A DNA stretch of 35,141 bases, taken from the NCBI GenBank assembly GCA_018266335.1, contig JAFEAR010000210.1, positions 1 to 35,141 of the forward strand. Direction: 5' to 3'. A model generated the notes under the pieces. It searched no databases, was not told the origin of the DNA, and saw only the letters and a list, made by a program, of their open reading frames with translations. A program made the translations under genes and the position numbers. This document shows positions 1 to 10,192 of this stretch, piece after piece; the first letter of the stretch is position 1, and each line of letters starts with the position of its first letter. This DNA is from Bdellovibrionales bacterium. GTDB lineage: Bacteria > Bdellovibrionota > UBA2428.

Positions 1-1714
1 CGTTAAATGAAATCAGTATCTTATCTGACGGCAGACGGCCTTCAGGAGAATCCGTTAGAACCACACCCTTTAGGAGCCAGGGGCGCAAAATCGAATTTTC
101 GTCCAAATGCGAAAGCCATTCCTTAGGACCCGACCCCACAGAAAACTCCCCCGATTCCAGAGATTGTCGGAGCTTGCGAACCACGGGCTCGGCGGGGGTC
201 CGCGCAAACAAGGCTTCGCGCTCCGCCCAAGCTTCGGCATCGAAAGGAGTCAGCACGTCCCAGAACCGAATCCAGTACGAAAAAATTTCTTCGGCGGCCG
301 AGCGCAAGCTCAAATTCGAAGCACTAAACGACGCCTTAGATTCATCCGCAAACGAAGCTTCCGGTTTAACTGGCGCGGGCACCGGACGATCCTTCACTAA
401 ATCCTCTAACGACTCCCACACTGTGCGCGGAGGCAGCCCAAGCGAGCGGCCGATTTCGTCGGCAATCAAACTCTTGTGTGCCTTGGTTTGCGTGTAATTC
501 CAAGGTTGGGCGAGACGTTTAAAAATTTCTAGCCGGCCCAGACTCGCCGCCAGCGAATCCTTGAGCACCTGTTTAGACCACCACTCCAGAGCTTCGGGCG
601 CGGTTAGCAAGCGGCGCTTCACATCGCCCGCACTCGCGGCACTTCCCTGCGCAAGCCATTCGTCCGGGTCTTTGCCTTCGAGTTCCGAAAAAACTTTTAC
701 GTCCCACGATTCACGCAGCAGCATGGGAATAACTTTGAGCGTCGATTCAATGCCGGCCCGGTCGGCATCGAGCACCAACACCACGCGCTTCGTGTAGCGG
801 CCCAAAAGTTTTAGGTGCTCTTCGGACAGGGCCGTGCCCATAACCGCCACCGCGGGCACGCCATGGCGATGAAAAGCCCACTGGTCGAAGTAACCTTCCA
901 CGAGACAAACAAAATCTTCTTCGCGAATCAGCTTGGCGGCGCGCTCCAAGCCGTAAAGAATTTCTTTCTTCTTGAACCAATCCGTTTCGGCCGAGTTTTT
1001 GTACTTAGGATTTTGTCCGGTCACTTCGCCCAACGTGCGGCCCGAAAAAGCACACACACGGCCCTTAGCGTCGCGAATAGGAATCACCATGCGCGAGCGA
1101 AAAAACTCGTAGTAACCTTCGCGCCCCTTGCGCAACAAACCCACTTTGTCCGCTAAATCGCGATCCGTCGGGGTAGTAATTTTTTTGGCCAACTCCGCGC
1201 CACTTTCGGGCGAAAATCCCAGCAACAGTTCTTCGATTTCTTCGCGCGTAATGCCGCGCTTGAGCAAATAGTCCAAAGCCTGCCGTGCGCCCGGAGTCGT
1301 CTCGCCCAGCAGGACCCGATTGTAGAATTTAGCGGCGCGATCGAGCATTTCATAACCCGACATGCGCTCCGAAGTTGCCGCGGCATAGGCTTCGCCCGTG
1401 GGAGCTTTAGCTCCCTTCGGAATTTCGATATGCAGTGCTTCGGCGAGTTCCTTGAGGGCCTCCATAAAGCTGAGGCCTTCGATTTTCATGAGGAACGAAA
1501 AAATATCCCCCCCCGCTTCGCATCCGAAGCAGTGAAAAAATCCTTCCTGCGGATTTACGTAGAACGAAGGTGTTTTTTCCTTATGGAAAGGGCAGCAGCC
1601 TTTGTAGCGCGGGCCAATTTTTATGAGTTTCGTGTAGCGGCCGATGATTTCAACAATGTCGGCGCGATCTTTAACGAGGTCTTTGACCTCTTGCAGGGAG
1701 CCGGGGGCGCTCAT
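1..1714 (-). CDS. dnaG: DNA primase DnaG (3' end cut by window edge)
   Basis: Synthesises RNA primers for replication with the DnaB helicase. The frame is open from the ATG at 1714 to the left edge (571 codons), so only the far C-terminus of the helicase-binding domain is missing. The N-terminal CHC2 zinc finger is intact (C41, H44, C62, C65). The primase core carries the Toprim signature: catalytic E273 in VEGYFD, then D316 and D318 in LDADRAG. The ATG overlaps the yqeY stop as ATGA, so translation is probably coupled. It is the last visible gene of an rpsU-yqeY-dnaG unit, a version of the macromolecular-synthesis operon, where rpoD would often follow. Family assignment is secure. Confidence 0.97.
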   Translation of the reverse strand, partial: MSAPGSLQEVKDLVKDRADIVEIIGRYTKLIKIGPRYKGCCPFHKEKTPSFYVNPQEGFFHCFGCEAGGDIFSFLMKIEGLSFMEALKELAEALHIEIPKGAKAPTGEAYAAATSERMSGYEMLDRAAKFYNRVLLGETTPGARQALDYLLKRGITREEIEELLLGFSPESGAELAKKITTPTDRDLADKVGLLRKGREGYYEFFRSRMVIPIRDAKGRVCAFSGRTLGEVTGQNPKYKNSAETDWFKKKEILYGLERAAKLIREEDFVCLVEGYFDQWAFHRHGVPAVAVMGTALSEEHLKLLGRYTKRVVLVLDADRAGIESTLKVIPMLLRESWDVKVFSELEGKDPDEWLAQGSAASAGDVKRRLLTAPEALEWWSKQVLKDSLAASLGRLEIFKRLAQPWNYTQTKAHKSLIADEIGRSLGLPPRTVWESLEDLVKDRPVPAPVKPEASFADESKASFSASNLSLRSAAEEIFSYWIRFWDVLTPFDAEAWAEREALFARTPAEPVVRKLRQSLESGEFSVGSGPKEWLSHLDENSILRPWLLKGVVLTDSPEGRLPSDKILISFN

Positions 1715-2178
1715 GCCATTCCGAGCGATTTCCTCACGCAGGCTTGAATAACTTTACCTTCGGCGCGCGAGCCAATCGTAACCATGGCCTGTTTCATAAC
1801 GGCACCCATGCCCGCTCCACCGGCCGGAAGAGTTCCGGCGGCTTTGAGCGCGGCCGCAACGCCGTCGACAATTTTCTGCACTTCAGATTCCGGCAGGGCT
1901 TCCGGAAGGAATTCTTTGAGAATGAGGAGTTCGGCTTCGGATTCGGCAATGGCTTCTGCACGCGCGGCCGACTTGGCCTGCTCGAGCGATTCCTGCACTT
2001 GCTTCATCATGGTGAGAATAGTTTTTTCGACACCGGCGTCGTCGAGATCTTTGCGGTCGTCGATTTCTTTTTTGCGAATAGCGTTCCAAATAAGCCGCAA
2101 GGTTTGCAACCTTGCGGCCTGTTTGGATTTCATGGCCTCACCGACGGACTTTTGAATCTTATCTTTCAAAAGGGACAT
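1711..2178 (-). CDS. yqeY: GatB/YqeY domain protein
   Basis: Stand-alone YqeY-family protein of 155 residues, normal family length. The domain resembles the C-terminal tRNA-binding tail of the amidotransferase subunit GatB, but its cellular role is not firmly established. The sequence is helical, with the typical start SLLKDKIQKS, a central MKQVQESLEQA helix and the glycine-rich AGGAGMGAVMKQ segment near the end. I chose the ATG at 2178 because TAGGAG lies eight bases upstream; a GTG at 2187 would add three residues without a placed ribosome site. It sits 21 bases after rpsU and overlaps dnaG by four bases, the usual S21-YqeY-primase order. Confidence 0.93.
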   Translation of the reverse strand: MSLLKDKIQKSVGEAMKSKQAARLQTLRLIWNAIRKKEIDDRKDLDDAGVEKTILTMMKQVQESLEQAKSAARAEAIAESEAELLILKEFLPEALPESEVQKIVDGVAAALKAAGTLPAGGAGMGAVMKQAMVTIGSRAEGKVIQACVRKSLGMA

Positions 2179-2199
2179 GTGAGGCACTCCTAACTTAAC

Positions 2200-2424
2200 T
2201 TATTTGTTGTTGTTCTGAGGACGAGGCGCGCGGAAGGATCCGCGAGACTTTTTCTCGACGCGTTTTTGGGCGGCGATACTTTTGCGTTTCTTGCGAACGG
2301 AGGGTTTCTCGTAATGCTCGCGCTTACGAACTTCCGTCAGAATGCCTGCTTTTTCGCACTGCTTTTTAAAGCGACGAATAGCGGATTCGAAGGATTCACC
2401 ATCTCTGCATTTGACGATCGGCAT
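2200..2424 (-). CDS. rpsU: 30S ribosomal protein S21
   Basis: Small basic 30S subunit protein that acts in initiation near the 3' end of 16S rRNA. It has 74 residues. The conserved N-terminal segment ([19 protein letters not shown]) is followed by an Arg/Lys-rich C-terminal half ending in an Asn tail. The ribosome binding site is unusually strong: AGGAGGTGA ends six bases before the ATG at 2424, matching almost the full anti-Shine-Dalgarno. First gene of the rpsU-yqeY-dnaG unit, preceded by its own promoter candidate at 2464-2492 and separated from murA by 81 bases. Confidence 0.97.
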   Translation of the reverse strand: MPIVKCRDGESFESAIRRFKKQCEKAGILTEVRKREHYEKPSVRKKRKSIAAQKRVEKKSRGSFRAPRPQNNNK

Positions 2425-2463
2425 GAAAAATCACCTCCTCACTATTTTGAATTTGGAGGCAGG

Positions 2464-2492
2464 ATAATCTCCATTGGCCCCCGGGGAGTCAA
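2464..2492 (-). promoter_or_regulatory. Candidate sigma70 promoter for rpsU-yqeY-dnaG
   Basis: Reading the minus strand, TTGACT (plus 2487-2492, 5/6 to consensus) is separated by 17 bases from GATTAT (plus 2464-2469, 4/6). It lies between the murA stop and the rpsU start, the only non-coding gap here, which fits independent transcription of the S21-primase unit. Prediction by eye only. Confidence 0.5.
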
Positions 2493-2505
2493 TCAAGAAG
2501 AGTGC

Positions 2506-3792
2506 CTAACCCTCGGAAATTCGGGACACATCGGCCCCCAGGGACCGCAGCTTAACTTCCATGGATTCGTAGCCCCGATCCAGATGATAAATGCGCTTCA
2601 CCTCGGTCTGGCCCCGGGCCGCCAGGCCCGCCAAAACGAGCGAGGCGCTCGCCCGAAGGTCGGTGGCCATGACCGGGGCTCCGTCCAGGCTCTTCGGACG
2701 CCCCTTCACCCGCACGGCCGAACCCACAATATCCATCGTGGCACCCATGCGCTGAAGTTCGGGTACGTGCATGAAACGATTCTCAAAAATCGTTTCCGTA
2801 ATCACGGAATCTCCAGTGGCCTGGGTCATTAAAGTCATCCATTGGGCCTGCACATCCGTGGGGAAGCCAGGGTAGGGCGCCGTGGTTACATCGACCGGCA
2901 AAATGGTACCCGAAGACCGGCAGCGAATGCCCTTAGAGCTCACTTCAACCGTAGCCCCGGACTTACGTAGCCACTCCAAGACCACACCCAAATCGGCGGC
3001 TTCGGCCCCCTCCACCATCACATCGCCCCCCGTCAGGTGAGCCCCAATGAGATAGGTGGCCGTTTCAATACGGTCCGGCGGAATGGCAAAATCCATGGCG
3101 CCCAACTGGGCCTGGCCTTCGATCGTGATGGTCGAGGTGCCGTGGCCCGAAATTTTAGCGCCCATGCTGATCAGAGCCACGCAAAGATCGCGTACCTCGG
3201 GCTCGCGCGCAGCGTTTTCAATGATGGTCGTGCCCTCGGCCAAGCAAGCCGCCATCACCACGTTCTCGGTGGCCCCCACAGACACGAGCGGAAAAAGCAC
3301 CTTCGCGCCCTGCAAACGTTTTTTGCCGGCCGGAATTTTTGCTTCCACGTAACCCGCACTCTGCGTGATTTCGGCACCCAGCTTTTCCATGGCCATCAGA
3401 TGCAAGTCGATGGGACGCACCCCAATGGCGCATCCCCCCGGCAGCGAAACACGCGCCTTGCCCGTGCGTGCCAACAGAGGCCCCAAGCAAAGAATGCTGG
3501 CGCGCATTTTGCGCACTAAATCGTAAGGAGCCTCTGACCCCTTCAACGAAGAGGCGTTGATCACCCAATCGGCACCAAAAGTTTTGGTGTGCTTGTGGTC
3601 TACCGTACAGCCCAAATGCAGAAGCATTTTGAGCGTCGAATCCATGTCCTGTAATTTAGGAACCTTGCGCACCGAATGCTGTGCGGGGGAGAGCAGCGTA
3701 GCGAAGAGCACGGGAAGTGCACAGTTTTTGGAACCACCGGCTTCGACCGTTCCCCTGAGGGGAGCGCCGCCGTTCACAACGAATTTATCCAT
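2506..3792 (-). CDS. murA: UDP-N-acetylglucosamine 1-carboxyvinyltransferase MurA
   Basis: Transfers enolpyruvate from PEP to UDP-GlcNAc, the first committed step of peptidoglycan synthesis in the cytoplasm. At 428 residues it matches the family length. K22-N23 in GGSKNCALP bind substrate, and the active-site loop [11 protein letters not shown] carries Cys at 121, the residue fosfomycin alkylates, so the enzyme should be fosfomycin-sensitive unless uptake is lacking. The C-terminal part has the usual FPTDVQAQ and [13 protein letters not shown] segments. It follows prmC by 29 bases on the same strand and probably shares its transcript. The ATG at 3792 has no clear Shine-Dalgarno. Confidence 0.97.
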   Translation of the reverse strand: MDKFVVNGGAPLRGTVEAGGSKNCALPVLFATLLSPAQHSVRKVPKLQDMDSTLKMLLHLGCTVDHKHTKTFGADWVINASSLKGSEAPYDLVRKMRASILCLGPLLARTGKARVSLPGGCAIGVRPIDLHLMAMEKLGAEITQSAGYVEAKIPAGKKRLQGAKVLFPLVSVGATENVVMAACLAEGTTIIENAAREPEVRDLCVALISMGAKISGHGTSTITIEGQAQLGAMDFAIPPDRIETATYLIGAHLTGGDVMVEGAEAADLGVVLEWLRKSGATVEVSSKGIRCRSSGTILPVDVTTAPYPGFPTDVQAQWMTLMTQATGDSVITETIFENRFMHVPELQRMGATMDIVGSAVRVKGRPKSLDGAPVMATDLRASASLVLAGLAARGQTEVKRIYHLDRGYESMEVKLRSLGADVSRISEG

Positions 3793-3821
3793 AGCTCGAG
3801 AGCGTATCCGAAGACGCCAAG

Positions 3822-4703
3822 TTACTCACTCTTCTGCGCAGCAAAAATGCGGTTTTTACCGGCTAAGTCGCGAATCATCCGCACGTCGTCCCAAATCTCC
3901 ATGTTCCGAGCTTCGGATTCGAGCCACCCGGCCTGGGCCGCCCCAAATTCAAAGAAGAGCCATCCGCCGGGCACCAACGAATGAGCAGCCTTTTGCATAA
4001 GCTCGCGGTAAGGACCACCGGCCTCCTGCCAGCGCGAATCATCGCCCGGCACCAGCGCCGAACGCGGCTCAAAGTCTCGCACGGAAGCATCCACCGCCGA
4101 GTACTCCCTTTCGGTAACGTAGGGCGGATTCGAAACAATCAGATGCGCCCGCGGGAAACTCCAGTCATTCCAGGAGAGGGGCACCACCTCGATTTTGGAT
4201 TCCGGCAATTGGGGCACGAAACGCGCAATGTTTTGCTCCAGCCACTTCCGCGCCTCGGCCGACTGTTCGACGCAGTACAAGTCCACGGATTTAACTTCTC
4301 CTTCGGAGCGCAATTCCGCGGCGAGAGAAAGCCCAATGCATCCCGAGCCGGCACCGGCATCGATCATCACCGGACGGGTCGGCAGGGCTCCCGTCACCAG
4401 GGCCAGAGCATGTTCCACGAGCTCTTCCGTTTCGGGCCGAGGAATAAGCACTCCCGGTCCCACTAAAAACTCATGTTCCCGAAAGGCCCACGATCCAAAA
4501 ATATAGGCCAGCGGCTCACCCCGCTCGCGACGAAGCAGAATGTCGTTGATGAGTCCGTTCAATAATTGCGGATCCTCGTTGCCTTCGCCCGTCGTTGACA
4601 GCACATGCTGTAGAATCCAGGGCGCCTCGTGCACACTTTGAATTTTAGCGAGGCGCTCCCGTAGATTTGGCAGGAGCGCAAAGAGCAATTCGCTATTCGT
4701 CAT
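3822..4703 (-). CDS. prmC: Peptide chain release factor N5-glutamine methyltransferase PrmC (HemK)
   Basis: Methylates the glutamine of the GGQ motif of release factors, using SAM. The SAM-binding motif DAGAGSGCIGLSLA and the catalytic NPPY motif (VSNPPYVTE) are both present, as is the N-terminal PRPETEELVE segment that contacts the release factor. Length is about 293 residues. I placed the start at the ATG at 4703; an in-frame TTG at 4718 would add five residues. Either way the start lies inside the end of prfA (11 or 26 base overlap), so enzyme and substrate are translationally linked. The next gene, murA, is 29 bases downstream. Confidence 0.95.
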   Translation of the reverse strand: MTNSELLFALLPNLRERLAKIQSVHEAPWILQHVLSTTGEGNEDPQLLNGLINDILLRRERGEPLAYIFGSWAFREHEFLVGPGVLIPRPETEELVEHALALVTGALPTRPVMIDAGAGSGCIGLSLAAELRSEGEVKSVDLYCVEQSAEARKWLEQNIARFVPQLPESKIEVVPLSWNDWSFPRAHLIVSNPPYVTEREYSAVDASVRDFEPRSALVPGDDSRWQEAGGPYRELMQKAAHSLVPGGWLFFEFGAAQAGWLESEARNMEIWDDVRMIRDLAGKNRIFAAQKSE

Positions 4704-5817
4704 CGTCCGCCGCGACAACCTTCACGGCCGCCTCGCCCTTAAGGGCCACGGTTTGATAATAGCTCGTGAGCGCGCGCGTGAAGCCTTCGAAATCACCGTT
4801 CATGACTTCGTCCAAATTGTATTGGGTCAAACCAATGCGGTGATCCGTCACGCGACCCTGCGAAAAGTTGTAAGTACGAATGCGTTCGTTGCGAAAACCT
4901 GCACCCACTTGGGAGCGACGCTGTTCGGAGATTTGTGCGTGCTGAGCGGCCTGCGCTTTTTCCAAAAGGCGCGAACGCAGAACTTTCATGGCCTTGTTCT
5001 TGTTCTTGAGCTGCGATTTTTCGTCCTGACAAATGACTACTTCATTCGTAGGCAAGTAGGTGATGCGCACCGCAGAGTCCGTCGTGTTAACGGACTGTCC
5101 GCCATGCCCCCCGGCCCGGAACACGTCGATGCGCAAATCTTTGGCCTCGATGTTGATATCGACTTCTTCTGCTTCGGGCAGCACCGCCACCGTAACGGTG
5201 CTTGTGTGCACCCGGCCCTGAGTTTCTGTCTTGGGCACGCGCTGCACGCGGTGCACTCCGCTTTCATATTTTAGGTGCGAGTAAACGCGGTCGCCTTCGA
5301 TAAGCGCAATAATTTCTTTGTAACCACCCGAGGAGTTCTCGGCCACACTCATGAGTTCCACGCGCCAACGGTGCCCATCGGCATAGCGCTGGTAGGCGCG
5401 GAACAAGTCCATCGCAAAGAGGCCAGCTTCGTCGCCGCCCACGCCCGCGCGAATTTCGAGAATGACGTTTTTCTCGTCGTTCGGATCTTTCGGCAGCAGC
5501 AGAAGTTGGAGGCGCTGCGATTCGCTTTCGAGTTGGGGCTCCAAGTCGCTGAGTTCACGGGCCGCCATGCTACGCATTTCGGCGTCGCTCTCAGTTTCCA
5601 TCATGGCACGCGCGCCGTTGTAGTCGTCGAGCATTTTTTGGTACGCGAGGTACCCGCTCACAACTTCCTCTAAACTGGAGCGCTCCTTAGAGAGCTTGGC
5701 GAATTTTTCGCGGCTCGAAATAACTTCGGGCTGCGAAAGCTGTTCAGTAAGCAAATCAAAACGGCGCGTGGATTCCTTCAGATGACCGAGCATTTCGGGA
5801 GAAGGAACATGCGCCAT
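4693..5817 (-). CDS. prfA: Peptide chain release factor 1 (RF1)
   Basis: Recognises UAA and UAG stop codons and triggers peptide release. It has 374 residues, slightly longer than the E. coli protein. The peptidyl-tRNA hydrolysis motif GGQ is at 239-241 (FRAGGHGGQSVN). The codon-recognition tripeptide is PKT at 185-187, fitting the RF1 PxT pattern rather than the SPF of RF2. The start ATG at 5817 has CGGAG ten bases upstream. The gene lies directly behind the rpmE terminator, so expression depends on read-through or a promoter hidden in that short gap. prmC, which modifies Q241, overlaps its 3' end. Confidence 0.97.
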   Translation of the reverse strand: MAHVPSPEMLGHLKESTRRFDLLTEQLSQPEVISSREKFAKLSKERSSLEEVVSGYLAYQKMLDDYNGARAMMETESDAEMRSMAARELSDLEPQLESESQRLQLLLLPKDPNDEKNVILEIRAGVGGDEAGLFAMDLFRAYQRYADGHRWRVELMSVAENSSGGYKEIIALIEGDRVYSHLKYESGVHRVQRVPKTETQGRVHTSTVTVAVLPEAEEVDINIEAKDLRIDVFRAGGHGGQSVNTTDSAVRITYLPTNEVVICQDEKSQLKNKNKAMKVLRSRLLEKAQAAQHAQISEQRRSQVGAGFRNERIRTYNFSQGRVTDHRIGLTQYNLDEVMNGDFEGFTRALTSYYQTVALKGEAAVKVVAADDDE

Positions 5818-5837
5818 AAGTGAAAAACTCCGACATG

Positions 5838-5873
5838 AAAAAAGCCTGAGCGCCGCAAGGCACCCAGGCTTTT
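5838..5873 (-). terminator. Intrinsic terminator after rpmE, in the prfA leader
   Basis: On the minus strand AAAAGCCTG (plus 5865-5873) pairs with CAGGCTTTT (plus 5840-5848), with a small inner GCC/GGC stem in the 16-base loop, and the 3' arm ends in a run of six T. It starts 20 bases after the rpmE stop and ends 20 bases before the prfA start, so it separates the rho-rpmE and prfA-prmC-murA units or attenuates between them. Confidence 0.8.
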
Positions 5874-5893
5874 CATCAGATCTTATTCAGAAT

Positions 5894-6094
5894 CTATTTA
5901 CGAGCGTACTTTTTGTTGAAGCGCTCAACGCGACCTTCAGTGTCGATCAGTTTCATTTTGCCCGTGAAGAACGGATGGCAAACGTTGCAGATATCAACTT
6001 TCAACACGGGAATGGTTCCACGCGTGGTGAACTTGTTTCCGCAAGCGCAACTAACTTCACTGGTATCGTATTTGGGGTGAATGTCCTTTTTCAT
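5894..6094 (-). CDS. rpmE: 50S ribosomal protein L31 (zinc-binding type)
   Basis: Large-subunit protein near the 5S rRNA and central protuberance. It has 66 residues. Cysteines at 16, 18, 36 and 39 (SCACGN and ICNVCHP) form the zinc site, so this is the C-plus paralogue rather than the zinc-free form induced in zinc starvation. The conserved end ([20 protein letters not shown]) is slightly degenerate but clear. It lies 19 bases behind rho and is followed at once by an intrinsic terminator, so rho-rpmE looks like a two-gene transcript. Confidence 0.97.
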   Translation of the reverse strand: MKKDIHPKYDTSEVSCACGNKFTTRGTIPVLKVDICNVCHPFFTGKMKLIDTEGRVERFNKKYARK

Positions 6095-6113
6095 AGCCGG
6101 CTCTCTATATCCC

Positions 6114-7736
<1,623 letters not shown>

Positions 7737-7813
7737 GGAACTTTTAAAACCTCCGGAAATGTGGGGAAGATATTTGGACTCGAGCCGGTAGATGAATGTT
7801 TAGGCTCCGGGGC

Positions 7814-7842
7814 AAGCTATTCGGCGCAATGCGCCCTGTCAA
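7814..7842 (-). promoter_or_regulatory. rho: Candidate sigma70 promoter for rho with palindrome in the spacer
   Basis: Minus-strand TTGACA (plus 7837-7842, perfect -35) is followed after 17 bases by TAGCTT (plus 7814-7819, weak -10). The spacer is nearly filled by a perfect palindrome, GGCGCA-A-TGCGCC at 7823-7835, placed where a regulator would block polymerase. The -10 box is poor, so this could be an activated or regulated promoter, or a chance -35 match. Confidence 0.45.
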
Positions 7843-7862
7843 CTCTTATGACTGGTGCTTTG

Positions 7863-7891
7863 CCCCCGAACATGCCATGATTTTTCGGGGG
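7863..7891 (+). promoter_or_regulatory. Hairpin over the G-rich ribosome-binding region of ftsK
   Basis: CCCCCGAA (7863-7870) pairs perfectly with TTCGGGGG (7884-7891) around a 13-base loop. The 3' arm is the only Shine-Dalgarno-like stretch upstream of the ftsK ATG at 7903 (G-run ending ten bases before it), so folding would hide it. No T-run follows, so it does not look like a terminator. Confidence 0.5.
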
Positions 7892-7902
7892 GTTAGCGAT
7901 CA

Positions 7903-10143
7903 ATGGCGTCTCAAAAACAAAAGCGTAATTCGCCGTGGGGCGGAGCTTTCTGGCTCAGCGTTCTGGCCGTTAGTTTAATTTTGTCTTTGGGTTCGTACCA
8001 TTCCGATGATCCTAGCTTCAGCACCTTCTCCAGCACCTGGCACACCCCCCGTAACGTTTTAGGATATTTGGGTTCTTGGACGGCAGACATCGGTTTTCAA
8101 GTGTTCGGCTTTGGCGCCTGGTTGTGGCCTTTATTGTTGGTGGCGGCAGTCGCCCGCTGGCTTTTGCGGGACGAACGCGAAGGCCCCGTTTTGGGTGCTC
8201 GTTGGTGGATCGGACTCACTCTGCTCATGTTCGCTTGGGTGCTGTTTTTCGACCTCACCGGCTTTGGCAATAGCGACGTAGCGCCCTTTCCCGTGCAAGG
8301 ACTTCTGGGTATTACCTTGGCGGCCGTGGTGCGCCCCTTCTTTGGCCCGGTGGGGTCGTACATCGTGGTGCTCGCCTTTGCCTGGTCTTTTTGCATGGCC
8401 TGGTGGGAATCCTTGCCCGCACACTTTGCGAACATCCTCATGAAGGCCACCAACGTGGTCCTCGGCTGGTTGCCGGAAAAATTCCAATTTTCTCGCTTCA
8501 AGCTGCCACAAATTAAATTCGGCAAAGATCGCAGCGAGCAAGTTCAAGCGGAAAACAACACCGACAATGAGGAGCTAGAAGACGATGAAGAGGAAGCTAC
8601 GTCTCGTCCGGCTTTGTCGGCAACTACACGCGATCCTGTCATTCGCCGGGCCGAACCCGAAACCGAGCGAGTGCGTCCCAAGCGGGCACCGCGCGAAGAA
8701 AGCGCCGACCCCACCGAATGGGAACTTCCTCCGCTATCCCTCCTGGAGAATGTAAAACGCAAAGCACGCCGACTCACCGTGGACGAGCTGCAAGAAATCT
8801 CGCGCAAAATTTCGAGCGCACTGCGGAGTTTTGAAATCGAAGGGCACATCACCGAAATCGTGGATGGCCCCATTATCACCATGTACGAATTCCAGCCGGC
8901 TCCTGGAGTGCGCGTGCAAAAACTTTTGTCCGCCTCCACTGATCTCGCCATGGCCCTTGGCGTAGCGAGTGTGCGCATCGTAGCGCCTATCCCCGGAAAA
9001 TCGGTAGCGGGCATCGAAGTACCGAACCCGGATAAAGAAGAAATTCTGCTGCGGGACGTATTCGAGTCGACCATCGAAAAATCGAAGGCCATGAAAGTGC
9101 CCCTCACCCTGGGCAAAGACAGCGAAGGCAAGCCCGTCGTAGAAGACCTTTCGCGCATGCCGCACTTGTTAATTGGTGGCGCAACGAGCATGGGCAAATC
9201 CGTGCTCGTAAACTCCATTCTCACCGGATTGCTTTGCCGCTTTACTCCCGAAGAACTGAAGCTCATTATTGTTGACCCCAAACTCGTTGAGTTCAAAGCC
9301 TTCGAAGATATTCCGCACCTGATGCTTCCGCTGGTGCACGAAGCGAGCGATGCAAGCCAGGCGCTGAAGTGGGCCGTAGGCGAAACCAAACGCCGTTACC
9401 TGCTGATGCAAAAGTTAGGCGCCAAGAACGTTGAAGCCTACAACCAAAAAGTTCCCACACTGAAGGACGAGGATTTTAAAGAAGGCGAAAAACGCCCTAC
9501 GCGCTTTTCATACATTGTCATCATCATCGACGAATTGGCCGAGCTCATGCAGACGAGCAAAAAGGACGTTGAACAATCTATCGTGCGCTTGTCGCAGCTG
9601 GCCCGCGCGGCCGGTATTCACTTGATCATGTCCACGCAGCGTCCGTCGGCGGACGTTGTTACGGGCCTCATCAAGAGCAACTGCCCCAGCCGAGTGGCGC
9701 TGCGGGTAGCTTCGGCCACGGACAGCCGCATTATTTTGGATTGTGCAGGCGCTGAACAGTTGCTGGGCAAAGGCGACATGTTCTTCACCAATACGGGCCC
9801 AATGGGTCTGCGGCGCATGCAGGGGTCTTACGTATCGGACCCCGAGATCGAGCGAATTTGTGATTTTTGGCGTTCGCAGGGCGAACCCGAATACAAAGAA
9901 GAAATTCTGGCCCCCGACGATGAACTCACCGCCGAGAGCGTGGACAGCTCCGAGAGCGTAGACCCGCTATACAAAGAAGTTATTGATTTCGCTAAAGAAA
10001 AAGGGAAGATCTCGACCTCCCTTATTCAGCGGAAGTTTCAGATTGGATATACCCGCGCGGCCCGCATCATGGAGCAACTCGAAGCTCGGGGCGTCGTGGG
10101 CGAAGCCGCAGCGGCCGGCAAGCCTCGCGACGTCATGATCTGA
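7903..10143 (+). CDS. ftsK: DNA translocase FtsK/SpoIIIE
   Basis: Septum-anchored ATPase that pumps chromosome ends apart during division. It has 746 residues. Four or five membrane segments lie in residues 12-170 (for example WLSVLAVSLILSLGSY and WWIGLTLLMFAWVLFF). A short acidic, Arg-rich linker (about 200-265) is far shorter than the E. coli linker. The motor has Walker A GATSMGKS at 426-433 and a Walker B region around VIIIDELAELM. The C-terminal gamma winged helix, from about 686 (DPLYKEVIDFAKEKGK), would read KOPS-like sequences. The gene is divergent from rho and is followed by lolA after 49 bases. LolA following FtsK is a widespread pairing. Confidence 0.97.
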   Translation: MASQKQKRNSPWGGAFWLSVLAVSLILSLGSYHSDDPSFSTFSSTWHTPRNVLGYLGSWTADIGFQVFGFGAWLWPLLLVAAVARWLLRDEREGPVLGARWWIGLTLLMFAWVLFFDLTGFGNSDVAPFPVQGLLGITLAAVVRPFFGPVGSYIVVLAFAWSFCMAWWESLPAHFANILMKATNVVLGWLPEKFQFSRFKLPQIKFGKDRSEQVQAENNTDNEELEDDEEEATSRPALSATTRDPVIRRAEPETERVRPKRAPREESADPTEWELPPLSLLENVKRKARRLTVDELQEISRKISSALRSFEIEGHITEIVDGPIITMYEFQPAPGVRVQKLLSASTDLAMALGVASVRIVAPIPGKSVAGIEVPNPDKEEILLRDVFESTIEKSKAMKVPLTLGKDSEGKPVVEDLSRMPHLLIGGATSMGKSVLVNSILTGLLCRFTPEELKLIIVDPKLVEFKAFEDIPHLMLPLVHEASDASQALKWAVGETKRRYLLMQKLGAKNVEAYNQKVPTLKDEDFKEGEKRPTRFSYIVIIIDELAELMQTSKKDVEQSIVRLSQLARAAGIHLIMSTQRPSADVVTGLIKSNCPSRVALRVASATDSRIILDCAGAEQLLGKGDMFFTNTGPMGLRRMQGSYVSDPEIERICDFWRSQGEPEYKEEILAPDDELTAESVDSSESVDPLYKEVIDFAKEKGKISTSLIQRKFQIGYTRAARIMEQLEARGVVGEAAAAGKPRDVMI

Positions 10144-10167
10144 CGGACTTTTCGATTGACCCGGTAG

Positions 10168-10191
10168 GGCGGAAAAACTACAAATTCCGCC
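10168..10191 (+). promoter_or_regulatory. Hairpin directly before the lolA start codon
   Basis: GGCGGAA (10168-10174) pairs with TTCCGCC (10185-10191) around a ten-base loop. It ends one base before the GTG of lolA and 24 bases after the ftsK stop. There is no T-run on the plus strand and no Shine-Dalgarno outside the stem, so it may limit lolA initiation or mark an RNA processing site. Confidence 0.4.
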
Positions 10192-10192
10192 T

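Noticed and set aside
8544..9389. 281-codon minus-strand open frame, Ser-rich, antisense to ftsK
   Set aside because: It lies wholly inside the FtsK coding sequence, has no recognisable domain, and its composition is what the reverse complement of a GC-biased gene produces.
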